Shown here: positions 16,152-24,656 of the stretch, one piece after another
Layout: every line of letters begins with the position of its first letter
How positions within the stretch are numbered: position 1 is the first letter of the stretch
NCBI RefSeq assembly: GCF_005405385.1
Contig: NZ_BJDY01000007.1
Location: forward strand, 359,013-423,012
DNA: 64,000 nucleotides
Direction: 5' to 3'
Origin: Lactiplantibacillus mudanjiangensis
GTDB lineage: Bacteria; Bacillota; Bacilli; Lactobacillales; Lactobacillaceae
Program-made: the position numbers and the translations under genes
The notes under the pieces: generated by a model
The model's input: the letters and a program-made list of their open reading frames with translations, nothing else
Databases searched by the model: none
Told to the model about the DNA's origin: nothing

Positions 16152-18509
16152 TCATTGTGTAACTTTTACTTGTTTCAAAGCATCCTGAACGGCTTCCTTA
16201 ATTGCCCGACTAGAAGCAGAAGCACCCGAGATGGCATCAACGTCTGTCGAGTTCGCCGCGACAATCTCTTTTGGCACTTGGTCGATAGCAACCAAACCAA
16301 CATCTTCACTTTCATGATGTTGAACGACTTCAACTTTTTGGATCGCCTGGTCTCGGTATGTGACCCGCACCATGATTTGACCGCCTAATCCACTGTTAGA
16401 CCGACCTAAATATTGGTCCGCACCTAACGTCACGTTGGCCGCATTTTCGGCATCGACTAAGTCGTTCATGCCATTCATCTCAGCCGCTGTCACGTCATCC
16501 GCATCAGCTTTATCAGCCGCGGCATGTTCGCCGGCTAATTTCCCAAAAATCAAACATTCTGCTAAATTGCCGCCACCTTGATAGCAGTTAGCGACGATGC
16601 CGCCGAGTTCACCTGCGCCAAAGAGATGTGGGATCGGTTGACCAGATGTTGCTAGAATCTGGGCTTGTTCATTGCGCTGCGGCCCACCTTGGGTATTCAA
16701 GACATCGTTGGCCGCCGCAATTGCATAATAAGGCCCATCATCAAAAGTCCGCATACTGTCGACGTGACGACCAAATTCAAGATCTTCTCCCATTTGTTTG
16801 GCTTGATTGAATCGTGCCACCGTCTTCACTAAGTTATCCGCAGGCACATCCATTTTAGCAGCCAATTCAGTTAAGGTTTTGGCCGAAATTAATTTATCCA
16901 TGAATTGTGGATATGGTAAACGACCGTTTTCAGCTAATTGAGCCTTAAAGTCTAAATATTGAGCTTGATCAAAAACCAAATATGGATGCTGATTCAACAT
17001 TGGAATCAACCATGATCCATGCGTCTTGATGTGACCATGACGATGCGGCGCATCTTCAGGGAAATATCGGGTCCCGTCATCAGCCGTCACGAGAATACTT
17101 CCCTGTTTCAATAATGGCCAATGTTCAATTTGCCGGCCCCGTTCACCATCAACTTCTTTAAACGTAATGCCCGGTAAAATCCCATGTGATTCGTAATTCG
17201 TCATGTGCCACATTTTGGCCCCAACCGCTTGCGCCATTTTAATTCCATCGCCGCGATTAAAGAGCGTCCCTAATGGCGTTAATTTGGCGCTATGCAAATA
17301 AGTTTGGACGAGTTCAGGGTTATTTTCAAAACCGCCCATCGCTAAGACGACGCCGTTTTTCGCATGAACATTAACTAGTTGACCATGGCGCTCAATTTGA
17401 ACCCCACGGACAATTCCTGTGGTTGGTTCTTGAATCAATTGCCGGGCCCGTGAATCCAACCAAACATCAATTTGATCCGTACGATCTAAAACCTTTTGCC
17501 GTAAAACTTTCCATAAGCCAGCGTCCTTATCCCGCTTGTGAACTAAAGCAAAGTCCACCGTCTGGCTCCCTGGTAATTCAGGATATTCGGCCATCGTCTT
17601 TTTAATCGCAACCGCATCGCCGGGCTTAATATCATGTTTCCAGCTGACTGCTGGAATACCGAGGTAGTCCTTGAAATAAGCCGGAATCCGACTCATTCCA
17701 CTTAAATAAGCTTGCAACGTCTTTTCGGGGGTGACAAAGGGCGCATTCAACGCATGATAGTACGTCGTTAAATCGTCTAAGCTTTCGCCCATCACCACAT
17801 GTTGCGCGGAATAACGGGTGTTCCCGCCTTCACGACCATATGGCGCTGCTTCAACGACTAAGACTCGCGCACCATTATCAGCAGCGAATCGGGCCGCAGT
17901 GGCGCCAGCACCACCAAATCCAAGGACGATCACGTCATAATGTCCTTGCCACTTCACCGCCATACTTGAGGTGCCTGATTGCATCTTAATCAATTTGATA
18001 AAGTGCTGGAAACAACTTTCTAAGAAGCTCACCGTATGTGCATCAGTGAGTGCACCCTGATCATCAAATGCTTTCGGCGCAAAACTTAGCATGAATTCAT
18101 TTCCTGGTAAAACAATCGCGCCAACACCGGGCGCATTTAAAATCTGTCGTAATTCATCTTGCGCACGTGAAGTCCCTTGAATCCCTAGGGAAGTGCCCAC
18201 AATCATGACTGGTTTATCATTAAATGGATGCACGTTACATGACAACCATTCAATGACACTCTTTAACGCCGCGGGTACTGCGTGGTCGTATTCTGGAACG
18301 CCAATAATGACGCCATCAGCGGCACTAATTTGATCGGTTAACGCTTGAATGGCTTGTGGTAATGCCATGGTCTCCTTAAATAGCGGGATGTTGTCAATTT
18401 CAGCCACGTCAATGGTCACTGACGAACTAAAGTGACGTTGCATATATTGCAATAATTCTCGGTTATATGATTTTTCTGCGTTGGTTCCAACAATCGCAAC
18501 TAATTTCAT
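16152..18509 (-). CDS. Fumarate reductase-like triple-domain flavoprotein (FMN_red + FAD_binding_2 + FMN_bind), 785 aa
   Basis: A soluble NAD(P)H-fed reductase of unsaturated carboxylates by inference. Residues 1-180: NADPH:FMN reductase domain (VGTNAEKSYNREL, PEYDHAVPAAL). About 190-640: fumarate-reductase/succinate-dehydrogenase FAD domain starting at YDVIVLGFGGAGATAARFA. About 690-785: FMN-binding domain ending in DAISGASASS, the motif flavinylated covalently by ApbE at a Ser/Thr. No signal peptide. The architecture is that of L. plantarum hydroxycinnamate reductase HcrB-like enzymes. ATG 18509 is preferred over TTG 18515. It is divergent from a DASS transporter and near a LysR regulator, suggesting reduction of an imported acid as electron sink. 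Confidence 0.88.
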   Translation of the reverse strand: MKLVAIVGTNAEKSYNRELLQYMQRHFSSSVTIDVAEIDNIPLFKETMALPQAIQALTDQISAADGVIIGVPEYDHAVPAALKSVIEWLSCNVHPFNDKPVMIVGTSLGIQGTSRAQDELRQILNAPGVGAIVLPGNEFMLSFAPKAFDDQGALTDAHTVSFLESCFQHFIKLIKMQSGTSSMAVKWQGHYDVIVLGFGGAGATAARFAADNGARVLVVEAAPYGREGGNTRYSAQHVVMGESLDDLTTYYHALNAPFVTPEKTLQAYLSGMSRIPAYFKDYLGIPAVSWKHDIKPGDAVAIKKTMAEYPELPGSQTVDFALVHKRDKDAGLWKVLRQKVLDRTDQIDVWLDSRARQLIQEPTTGIVRGVQIERHGQLVNVHAKNGVVLAMGGFENNPELVQTYLHSAKLTPLGTLFNRGDGIKMAQAVGAKMWHMTNYESHGILPGITFKEVDGERGRQIEHWPLLKQGSILVTADDGTRYFPEDAPHRHGHIKTHGSWLIPMLNQHPYLVFDQAQYLDFKAQLAENGRLPYPQFMDKLISAKTLTELAAKMDVPADNLVKTVARFNQAKQMGEDLEFGRHVDSMRTFDDGPYYAIAAANDVLNTQGGPQRNEQAQILATSGQPIPHLFGAGELGGIVANCYQGGGNLAECLIFGKLAGEHAAADKADADDVTAAEMNGMNDLVDAENAANVTLGADQYLGRSNSGLGGQIMVRVTYRDQAIQKVEVVQHHESEDVGLVAIDQVPKEIVAANSTDVDAISGASASSRAIKEAVQDALKQVKVTQ

Positions 18510-18666
18510 GTTCAACAGTCCTTTAAGTAAATTTTTTTATTCAAAAGCGCGGGTGGTGTTTACAGGGGTCAATATACGCAACTTTCTAAAAAAGGCAACG
18601 TAATTTTTTAACAAGCGCTGTTCACCGTAGTCGTATCAATAAAAATCACTGCTTAAGATTGTTGAG

Positions 18667-18755
18667 TTTTTAGTAGGAAATCATGAAATCGTTTTCTTTC
18701 TGCTAAAAATTAATTTGGTTTTTATCAATAAAATTGATAAAAAATATCCTTATCA
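18667..18755. promoter_or_regulatory. Inverted repeats between flavoprotein and DASS transporter genes
   Basis: Two sets of dyads sit in the 505-bp divergent gap. TTTTTAGTAGGAAA (18667-18680) faces TTTCTGCTAAAAA (18697-18709). TTATCAAT-AAA-ATTGATAA (18722-18740) is a perfect palindrome, and its right arm pairs again with TTATCA at 18750-18755. These are good candidates for binding by the LysR regulator at 20503-21390. The rest of the gap (18756-19000) holds no further structure that I can see. Confidence 0.5.
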
Positions 18756-19014
18756 GCCCGATACGCTACGTTAAACTGGTCAACGTCAGTTAATTAGTCC
18801 ACTGGTAGCCCAATCTAAATCGCTTATATATCAGCGATTTCACTGATTGTTTTTCACTTTCAACCATTAACGAGACAAACTCGTAATTGACAACATCAAA
18901 ATAATAGTTATGATACCGATGAAGATTCAAAAAGACGTGGGTGTCTTGCTTTATCATGTGAATTTATTATCAATTTCAACATTTCAGCTATTATTTTTAA
19001 AGGAGCTACCACTA

Positions 19015-20430
19015 ATGATTACTAAAATTAATTGGAAGGCCATGCTACTCCCCTTAATCTTTGGGGTCGGTTTATGGCTATTAACACCTTTCAAACCAAC
19101 TGATATTAATACCGCCGCTTGGCATCTATTCGCCATTTTCGTCGCCACCATCGTTGCTTGTATCACCAAGCCCTTGCCAATGATGGCAACCACCTTAATT
19201 GGGATTACGATTGCCACGTTAACTGGGATCTTCACAATGGATGAAGTCACCGCCGGCTTTGGAAACTCCACGGCCTGGATGGTCGCAATGTGTATGTTCA
19301 TGGCCGCTGGCTTCATCAAATCCGGCCTAGGTAAACGTATCGCCTACTTATTCGTCAAGCTTTTTGGCAAACGCACCCTTGGCTTAGCCTACGCCCTATC
19401 TGCCGTTGATACGGTCTTAGCCATCGGTATTCCTAGTAATAATGCCCGCGTTAACGGCATTATGTACCCAATCATCGATAACTTAGCTAAAGAGATGGGC
19501 TCCGATCCTAAAAATGGAACTCAACGAAAAATCGGCTCATTTCTAATTTTCAACGAATATGAAGTCAACAACATCACTTCCGGCTTATTCTTGACTGGAT
19601 TGGCAGGTAACATGGTCGCCCTGGGCCTTGCGAAAACACAAGGTATCACTATTTCATGGTTACAATGGTTTGCGGCTGCCAGTGTACCTGGTATTTTATC
19701 CCTATTAGTCGTGCCGTACTTGTTATATAAAATCTATCCACCAGAAGTTAAAGCTACGCCCAACGCTGGTGTTTGGGCCGATGCTCGTCTGAAAGAAATT
19801 GGCGCCATGACCCTCAGCGAAAAAATCATGCTTGCCACCTTTGTTTTAGCGATTGGTCTCTGGTTAGTCGGCACGAAGATTGGTATTGACGCTACTGAAG
19901 TTAGTTTCATTGCCGTCGTCATCTTACTACTTACCGGCGTGCTCACAACTAAGGATCTCTTACATGAAAGTTTCGCTTGGAATATTTTGGTCTGGCTATC
20001 CGTGATCATGTTAATGTCACAAAAACTCATGACCTTAGGCTTCTTCCCGTGGTTCTCCAAAACCCTTGGCAGTCTCTTAAACGGCCTCAACTGGATTCCA
20101 GTTTTGATTATCTTATTCTTAGCCTACTTCTATCTACACTATATGTTTCCAAGTGTGTCGACACAGATTTCCGCATTATACGCCGGCTTTTTGTCCGTCG
20201 CCATTGGTGCAGGTGTGCCGCATGCTTTAGCCGCCTTAATGCTTGCCTTTTGTGGCTCGATTTACTTATCTACAACACCCTATTCAGCCGGTCCCGCCGC
20301 GTTGCTTTCAGGAACAGGCTACATTTCCAACCGTGATTGGTGGCGGTTAAGTGCGATCGTGGGGGTCGTCTTTAACGTTATTTGGCTGGGTGGCGGTCTT
20401 CTGTGGACCAAAGTCATCGGCATGTGGTAA
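19015..20430 (+). CDS. DASS family di/tricarboxylate transporter (CitT/TtdT-like), 471 aa
   Basis: Multi-membrane anion symporter or antiporter for dicarboxylates or related acids. Family features include FGNSTAWMVAMCMFMAAGFIK, VDTVLAIGIPSNNARVNGI and FPSVSTQISALYAGF with SNNA and SVSTQ signature loops of the divalent-anion:sodium symporter fold. The ATG at 19015 has AAAGGAG 8 nt upstream; the longer frame to 18910 lacks a site. It is divergent from the fumarate-reductase-like gene and followed by a LysR gene, so it probably brings in the reductase substrate and exports the product. Confidence 0.9.
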   Translation: MITKINWKAMLLPLIFGVGLWLLTPFKPTDINTAAWHLFAIFVATIVACITKPLPMMATTLIGITIATLTGIFTMDEVTAGFGNSTAWMVAMCMFMAAGFIKSGLGKRIAYLFVKLFGKRTLGLAYALSAVDTVLAIGIPSNNARVNGIMYPIIDNLAKEMGSDPKNGTQRKIGSFLIFNEYEVNNITSGLFLTGLAGNMVALGLAKTQGITISWLQWFAAASVPGILSLLVVPYLLYKIYPPEVKATPNAGVWADARLKEIGAMTLSEKIMLATFVLAIGLWLVGTKIGIDATEVSFIAVVILLLTGVLTTKDLLHESFAWNILVWLSVIMLMSQKLMTLGFFPWFSKTLGSLLNGLNWIPVLIILFLAYFYLHYMFPSVSTQISALYAGFLSVAIGAGVPHALAALMLAFCGSIYLSTTPYSAGPAALLSGTGYISNRDWWRLSAIVGVVFNVIWLGGGLLWTKVIGMW

Positions 20431-20442
20431 TCCTAAATAAAG

Positions 20443-20495
20443 GCCTCCTTACCGGCACATTTACGCTATACTTAGCTTAATGTCGGTCAGGAGGC
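20443..20495 (+). terminator. Hairpin serving as DASS terminator and covering the lysR Shine-Dalgarno
   Basis: GCCTCCT (20443-20449) with AGGAGGC (20489-20495), extended inward by ACCGGCACAT/ATGTCGGT, is followed by TCTTTCT. In a transcript reading through from the transporter it terminates or hides AGGAGG. A transcript from the TATACT box inside the loop (20468-20473) would lack the left arm and be translated. Confidence 0.6.
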
Positions 20496-20502
20496 TCTTT
20501 CT

Positions 20503-21390
20503 ATGAATGAACGCGATTTAAATTATTTTTGTAGCTTAGTAGAAACCGGAAACTATACGGCGACTGCCAAACAATTTCAGGTGACACAACCCGCGATTTC
20601 AGCCGCCTTAAAACGACTTGAAGCGCACTATCAAACCACCTTATTGACACAAGCCAATCATCGCGCTCAACTGATCACCACTACTGCGGGTCAGGTGCTT
20701 TATATTAAAGCGCGTCACTTATTAAAAACCTTTGCCCAAGTGGATCTCGAAGTTCGTCATGCTGATGAGCAACAAGTGCGCCTTGGTTTCTCACACATTG
20801 CGGGTGGCATTTGGTTACCTAAAGTCGTCACCACCTTTGCGCGACATCATTTATTAAATGCGATTACGACCACCGTTGGTATGTCTGAAGAGCTCTTAGC
20901 TCAATTACGTCATCATCAATTAGACGCCGCAATTTTTTCATCCTTACAACCGATGCAATCAGCGGATTTACAAGTTTTCCCGTTAGAAACCCATCCATTA
21001 TGTATCTTAGCCAATGTTCAACAACCGTTAAGTCAACTCAAAATGGTTCAAGCAGCCGACTTACAACAATTGCCAATCATCGCCCGTTTGCCACATTCAT
21101 TGCCGCGCACAGCGTTAGAACATTATTGTCGCCGAAGTAATGTGCGCCCCAATATTATTTACGAAGCCCATTCTAATCAATTAGTTGAAAAACTCGTTGC
21201 TCGCAATCTAGGTGTTGGTTTTGTGATCAGTGATTCAGTCTCACTCAGCCCCAATGTCGTCCAAGTGCCACTCAAGCCTAGTCAAGCGATCGACTGTTAC
21301 ATGCAACTAGCCGTTCGCAAGTCATTTTTACCTAATGGCAAGCAAGCACAAAGTATTGATTTACTGAAACAAATTCAACCAACCGACTAA
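20503..21390 (+). CDS. LysR family transcriptional regulator, 295 aa
   Basis: N-terminal LysR helix-turn-helix (DLNYFCSLVETGNYTATAKQFQVTQPAISAALKRLE) and a C-terminal periplasmic-binding-like effector domain (VRLGFSHIAGGIWLPKVV, ARNLGVGFVISDSV). ATG 20503 is preceded by AGGAGG. Being next to the DASS transporter and flavoprotein, it probably activates both in response to a carboxylate. Candidate sites are the dyads at 18667-18755. Lone alternatives cannot be excluded because the gene has its own promoter. Confidence 0.88.
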   Translation: MNERDLNYFCSLVETGNYTATAKQFQVTQPAISAALKRLEAHYQTTLLTQANHRAQLITTTAGQVLYIKARHLLKTFAQVDLEVRHADEQQVRLGFSHIAGGIWLPKVVTTFARHHLLNAITTTVGMSEELLAQLRHHQLDAAIFSSLQPMQSADLQVFPLETHPLCILANVQQPLSQLKMVQAADLQQLPIIARLPHSLPRTALEHYCRRSNVRPNIIYEAHSNQLVEKLVARNLGVGFVISDSVSLSPNVVQVPLKPSQAIDCYMQLAVRKSFLPNGKQAQSIDLLKQIQPTD

Positions 21391-21427
21391 TTTAATCGCA
21401 CCAAAATCAATTTTTTAGCTCAAGGGC

Positions 21428-21459
21428 GTCATAAATTCTTCATCAACGCCCGTTATACT
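21428..21459 (+). promoter_or_regulatory. Promoter of small RNA R3 with 11-bp-period direct repeat
   Basis: GTCATA-N5-TTCATC (21428-21444) then TATACT (21454-21459), with the same spacing as at R2, R4 and R6. Confidence 0.55.
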
Positions 21460-21465
21460 ATGTCC

Positions 21466-21619
21466 ATAGTCAATTAAGAAATTCCCCGTTTCCTAATTGA
21501 AACCCTAACTAAAACTTTTTCAACTACTCCCCCCAGTAATTGAAATATATGTGTGTAAAACCCTAACCTTTTTATGACTTACTCCCTTTCCACCGGATTC
21601 CCCGTCCGGTGGTTTTTTT
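21466..21619 (+). ncRNA. Probable small RNA R3, three C-loop hairpins
   Basis: About 154 nt. Hairpin 1 (TCAATTA..GAAA/TTTC..TAATTGA) has loop TTCCCCG. Hairpin 2 (TTCAA..TACT/AGTAA..TTGAA) exposes CCCCCC. The terminator CCACCGGA/TCCGGTGG has loop TTCCCCG. It is the closest relative of R2 and R6. It is followed directly by repeat copy 4. No coding potential with a ribosome binding site. Confidence 0.75.
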
Positions 21620-21660
21620 GACGTCCTTTTTCCAATGATGGTTGAGTTGTGCTAAATTAG

Positions 21661-21916
21661 CCATCTACGTCAGCCAGTGATTCTGCCGGCTGTGGGACCG
21701 ACTCCGGTTATATTATATTGTTAATTAATCACCAGTATAGCCGAGAGTGAGCTCACATTGAGCCCAGCCGTGGAAGTCTCTTAGCGATTTATCGCTTAGA
21801 GACTGGCGTTTTTGAAACACGGGCTGGGTGGTTCAAAACGACGGTTCAGACCGCTTTTTGGCTGAACCGGTCCGCCCACAGCGTTCCGGCTCAATGTGGG
21901 CGAACAGTAGGCGGCA
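21661..21916. repeat. Structured double-module repeat, copy 4 (deleted B, A on +)
   Basis: Module B is reduced to about 50 bp (21661-21711): it keeps the outer part GTCAGCCAGTGATTCTGCC and the inner end CTCCGGTTAT but lost all internal hairpins. Module A (21736-21916) is complete. It sits after the R3 terminator and about 150 bp before the amidohydrolase gene, the only copy not flanked by converging transcripts. The stretch 21917-22065 holds the downstream gene's leader; I see no clear promoter. Confidence 0.85.
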
Positions 21917-22065
21917 AATAACCCCTCAGTAAACGTTAATTAATCATCCAGTCATAAAGCCACCACTCAATTACAGAGAACCACCGTCAAAGTCATGCCT
22001 TTCGTTGACCAACTAACGATACTCGCCGTAAGCTGTCACTAATTTACGGATTGGAGTGAACAACG

Positions 22066-23244
22066 ATGACCACAACATTTAAAAACTGCACCTTATTTGA
22101 TGGCATTCAGCCAACTTTGCAAACCCAGGCTTGGTTCACCGTTACCGGTGACGGCAAAATCAGTGTCTTAGGAACCGGTAATGCGCCGCTAAGCGATCAC
22201 ACGATTGACTTGAAAGGCCAATATGTCATGCCCGGCCTAATTAATGCCCACACCCATATCACAATGAATCCCGCCGTTGGAAGTGGTGACACCGGTGTCG
22301 ATGTCATCACCGCAACCGTCCGCGCGGTCAATAGTCTGCACACGCTCTTAAAATCTGGCGTTACTTATATTCGCGAATGTGGCTGTACCTTCAATATCGA
22401 TGTCGTTTTAGAACAACTTCGTGCTGACGGCAAGCTTTCACAAGTGCCACACATTTTACCATCTGGTCAACCTTTCTCCATTACAGGTGGTCATGGTGAT
22501 CTTCCTAACTTCGGTAAGCTAGTCGATTCCCCTGATGAGATGCGCAAAGCCGTCCGCACTGCCCTACGTGATGGTGTAAAAGCCATTAAACTGATGGCAA
22601 CCGGTGGCGTCATGACACCTGGCGATTTTATGGATGATCCCCAATTAACGATTCCAGAAATGCAGGTAGCCGTAGCTGAAGCTCATCACAAAGGACACAT
22701 TGTGGCGGCTCACGCGGAAGGCAATCCCGGCATTTTTAACGCGTTAAAAGCTGGCGTCGATTCCATTGAACACGGTTGTTATGTCAACGATGACGAAATC
22801 GATCGTATGCTTGAACAAGGCACCTATTTAACTCCAACGTTTGTCGCTGCCTGGACGATTCCTACCTTTGGACCGGGAAAGCTGCCTGACTGGGAGGTTA
22901 AGAAATCCACCGACGCTTGGGACGATATTTGTCACAACGTCATGCATGCGTGGGACCGTGGCGTCAAAATTACGCTGGACACTGATGCCGGGACCCCATT
23001 TAATGACTTCTCGATGACACCCGTGGAATTCCAGTTAATGGTCGAAAATGGGGCCACGCCATTTGATGCCCTTAAAACCAGCCATAACTCAGCCGTCTTA
23101 ATGCAAATTGACGACGACTATGGCAGCCTGACACCACAACATTACGCGGACTTCTTAGTGTTGCACGATAATCCGTTAGCGGATGTTAAAGCCGTGCAGC
23201 AACCCGACAAACTGGTCTATCAAAATGGGCACCAAGTTTATTGA
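22066..23244 (+). CDS. Metal-dependent amidohydrolase (Xaa-Pro dipeptidase/imidazolonepropionase-like), 392 aa
   Basis: TIM-barrel hydrolase of the amidohydrolase superfamily. Seen: the beta-strand 1 metal motif NAHTHI, lysine in DGVKAIKLMATGG (strand 4 type), HAEG and EHG for later histidines, and the terminal aspartate in TLDTDAGTPF. The family includes carboxypeptidase/prolidase-like enzymes acting on Xaa-Pro or Xaa-Arg/Lys and ochratoxinase-type amidases; imidazolonepropionase is less likely because no hut genes are near. The substrate is uncertain. ATG 22066 follows TTGGAGTG. It acts in the cytosol. Confidence 0.85.
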   Translation: MTTTFKNCTLFDGIQPTLQTQAWFTVTGDGKISVLGTGNAPLSDHTIDLKGQYVMPGLINAHTHITMNPAVGSGDTGVDVITATVRAVNSLHTLLKSGVTYIRECGCTFNIDVVLEQLRADGKLSQVPHILPSGQPFSITGGHGDLPNFGKLVDSPDEMRKAVRTALRDGVKAIKLMATGGVMTPGDFMDDPQLTIPEMQVAVAEAHHKGHIVAAHAEGNPGIFNALKAGVDSIEHGCYVNDDEIDRMLEQGTYLTPTFVAAWTIPTFGPGKLPDWEVKKSTDAWDDICHNVMHAWDRGVKITLDTDAGTPFNDFSMTPVEFQLMVENGATPFDALKTSHNSAVLMQIDDDYGSLTPQHYADFLVLHDNPLADVKAVQQPDKLVYQNGHQVY

Positions 23245-23309
23245 CCAACAGATACCAGATTTGCTAGAATACGGCATAATACCTTAAACCAACTTTAGGA
23301 GGAATTGCC

Positions 23310-24002
23310 GTGTTCTTTTTTGATCCGACTTATATCCTAGTCATCCTTGGCCTGGTCATTTCCATGGCTGCATCGAGTTACGTTAACCGTACTTTTAGAA
23401 AATATGACGCCTATCGGAGCCAATCCAATACGACTGGCACTGCAGCGGCGCGGTTTATTTTAGACCAATCCGGCATTCACAACGTTGGCGTTCAAGCTAT
23501 CAGTGGGGATCTCACTGATAACTATAATGGTCAAACCAAAGTCTTGAGCCTATCCGAATCCACTGCCAACTCAACGTCCGTGGCCGCAATTGGCGTTGCG
23601 GCACATGAATGTGGTCATGCAGTTCAAGATCATGTTAATTACGCGCCAATGCGCTTACGAACAGCGTTAGTCCCCGTTGCAAACATCGGGTCAAGCTTAT
23701 CCTTGCCACTAATCATTGTGGGGGTCTTGTTGAGTTACAACACCACCTTGATTCATTTGGGCATTGCGTTATTCTCACTGGCATTGGTGTTTCAATTAGT
23801 CACCTTGCCAGTTGAATTCAATGCGTCTCGTCGGGCCCTACAAATCTTATCAGATGGTCATGTCTTAACCCCTGACGAAGTGCCGATGGTCCGTAAAGTT
23901 TTAACAGCCGCCGCTTTAACTTATGTTGCGGCTGCCTTATCGACTTTCCTTCAACTACTGCGACTAATCCTAATTTTCGGTGGTCAACGTGACCAAGATT
24001 AA
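23310..24002 (+). CDS. YugP-type zinc metallopeptidase, membrane bound, 230 aa
   Basis: Putative neutral zinc peptidase of the YugP family (PF04298 type). The zinc motif HECGH is near residues 99-103 within AIGVAAHECGHAVQDH. Hydrophobic segments lie at the N-terminus and in the C-terminal half (LSLPLIIVGVLLSY, LGIALFSLALVFQLV, final helix). The conserved LPVEFNASRRA is typical of the family. Start is GTG 23310 after TTAGGAGG. It lies 65 bp after the amidohydrolase and may be co-transcribed. Substrate unknown. Confidence 0.88.
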   Translation: MFFFDPTYILVILGLVISMAASSYVNRTFRKYDAYRSQSNTTGTAAARFILDQSGIHNVGVQAISGDLTDNYNGQTKVLSLSESTANSTSVAAIGVAAHECGHAVQDHVNYAPMRLRTALVPVANIGSSLSLPLIIVGVLLSYNTTLIHLGIALFSLALVFQLVTLPVEFNASRRALQILSDGHVLTPDEVPMVRKVLTAAALTYVAAALSTFLQLLRLILIFGGQRDQD

Positions 24003-24049
24003 CCCTTAACAAATGCTTAGGGGATTCTTCATCACATCGGACCGATTCG

Positions 24050-24081
24050 TTCACATATTCTTCACAGGACCTCGGTATGAT
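24050..24081 (+). promoter_or_regulatory. Promoter of small RNA R4 with TTCACA direct repeat
   Basis: TTCACA-N5-TTCACA (24050-24066) is a perfect 11-bp-period repeat, followed by TATGAT (24076-24081) at the same 15-bp start-to-start distance as in R2, R3 and R6. Confidence 0.6.
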
Positions 24082-24087
24082 AACATC

Positions 24088-24242
24088 ATAGCAATTGAGG
24101 CAGAACTCATTGCTACTTTACACAACCTAAAATTTTTCATTTACTCCTCCAAAGTAATGAAATTCATAGTAAGCTGCGACTCCCCATCGCAGCTTTACCC
24201 TACTCCTTTTTCCACCGTATTCCCCGATACGGTGGTTTTTTT
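24088..24242 (+). ncRNA. Probable small RNA R4 with anti-Shine-Dalgarno loop
   Basis: About 155 nt. Hairpin 1 is AGCAA.TGAG/CTCA.TTGCT. Hairpin 2 (24135-24162) pairs TTTCATT with AATGAAA and exposes CTCCTCC (24144-24150), fully complementary to GGAGGAG. Hairpin 3, AAGCTGCGA/TCGCAGCTT, has loop CTCCCCA. The terminator CCACCGTAT/ATACGGTGG has loop TCCCCG and a T-run to 24242. No ORF with a ribosome binding site. R5 follows 160 nt downstream and shares hairpin 2. Confidence 0.75.
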
Positions 24243-24390
24243 ATGCAGCGTGAAACGAGCAGACCAACGTTTCAACTCATCTTCACAACCACGCCATAAC
24301 TTGGTCAGTCAACTAACCACTTTACTGGTTATTACTTACGATTATCATAATTTATAGCAGAAACTTTTTTATTTACCGCCCAAACTGGGT

Positions 24391-24396
24391 TATACT
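24391..24396 (+). promoter_or_regulatory. -10 box of small RNA R5
   Basis: TATACT in the context GGGTTATACTAAGGAC. The direct repeat seen at R2-R4 and R6 is missing, so R5 may be controlled differently. Confidence 0.45.
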
Positions 24397-24402
24397 AAGG
24401 AC

Positions 24403-24544
24403 ATGGCAATTGAACTTGTCACTCAATTACCATACCTTTTTTCATTTACTCCTCCAAAGTTAATGAAAAATAGTCTCGTTGGGCACTCCAACCTAGCGAA
24501 ACGAACTACTCCTTTTGCCGTCGCGTAAAGCGATGGCTTTTTTT
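24403..24544 (+). ncRNA. Probable small RNA R5 with anti-Shine-Dalgarno loop
   Basis: About 142 nt. Hairpin 1 is TGG.AATTGA/TCAATT.CCA. Hairpin 2 (24437-24470) pairs TTTTTCATT with AATGAAAAA and exposes ACTCCTCC (CTCCTCC at 24449-24455), identical to the R4 loop. Next is GTTGG/CCAAC, then a single-stranded ACTACTCC and a terminator GCCGTCGC/GCGATGGC with T-run. It is a tandem, diverged duplicate of R4. Confidence 0.7.
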
Positions 24545-24656
24545 GTGCCAGCAGACGGTAATCTTTTTCAGAAAAAAGTAACGACTTGCGACACTTAACT
24601 TGCCAAGTCAAAAACGACAAGCGTATGATAATCACTGCATAAGGAGTGGATGAAAG

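Noticed and set aside
15991..16188. ORF inside repeat copy 3
   Set aside because: Frame is created by the repeat sequence and is not kept between copies.
24013..24357. ORF across small RNA R4
   Set aside because: It crosses a promoter, three hairpins and a terminator; no ribosome binding site.
15510..24544. R2-R5 as riboswitches or attenuators of downstream genes
   Set aside because: Each ends in a terminator, and R2 is followed by a convergent gene. R3 and R5 are followed at a distance by genes with their own signals. C-loop conservation fits trans-acting RNAs better.
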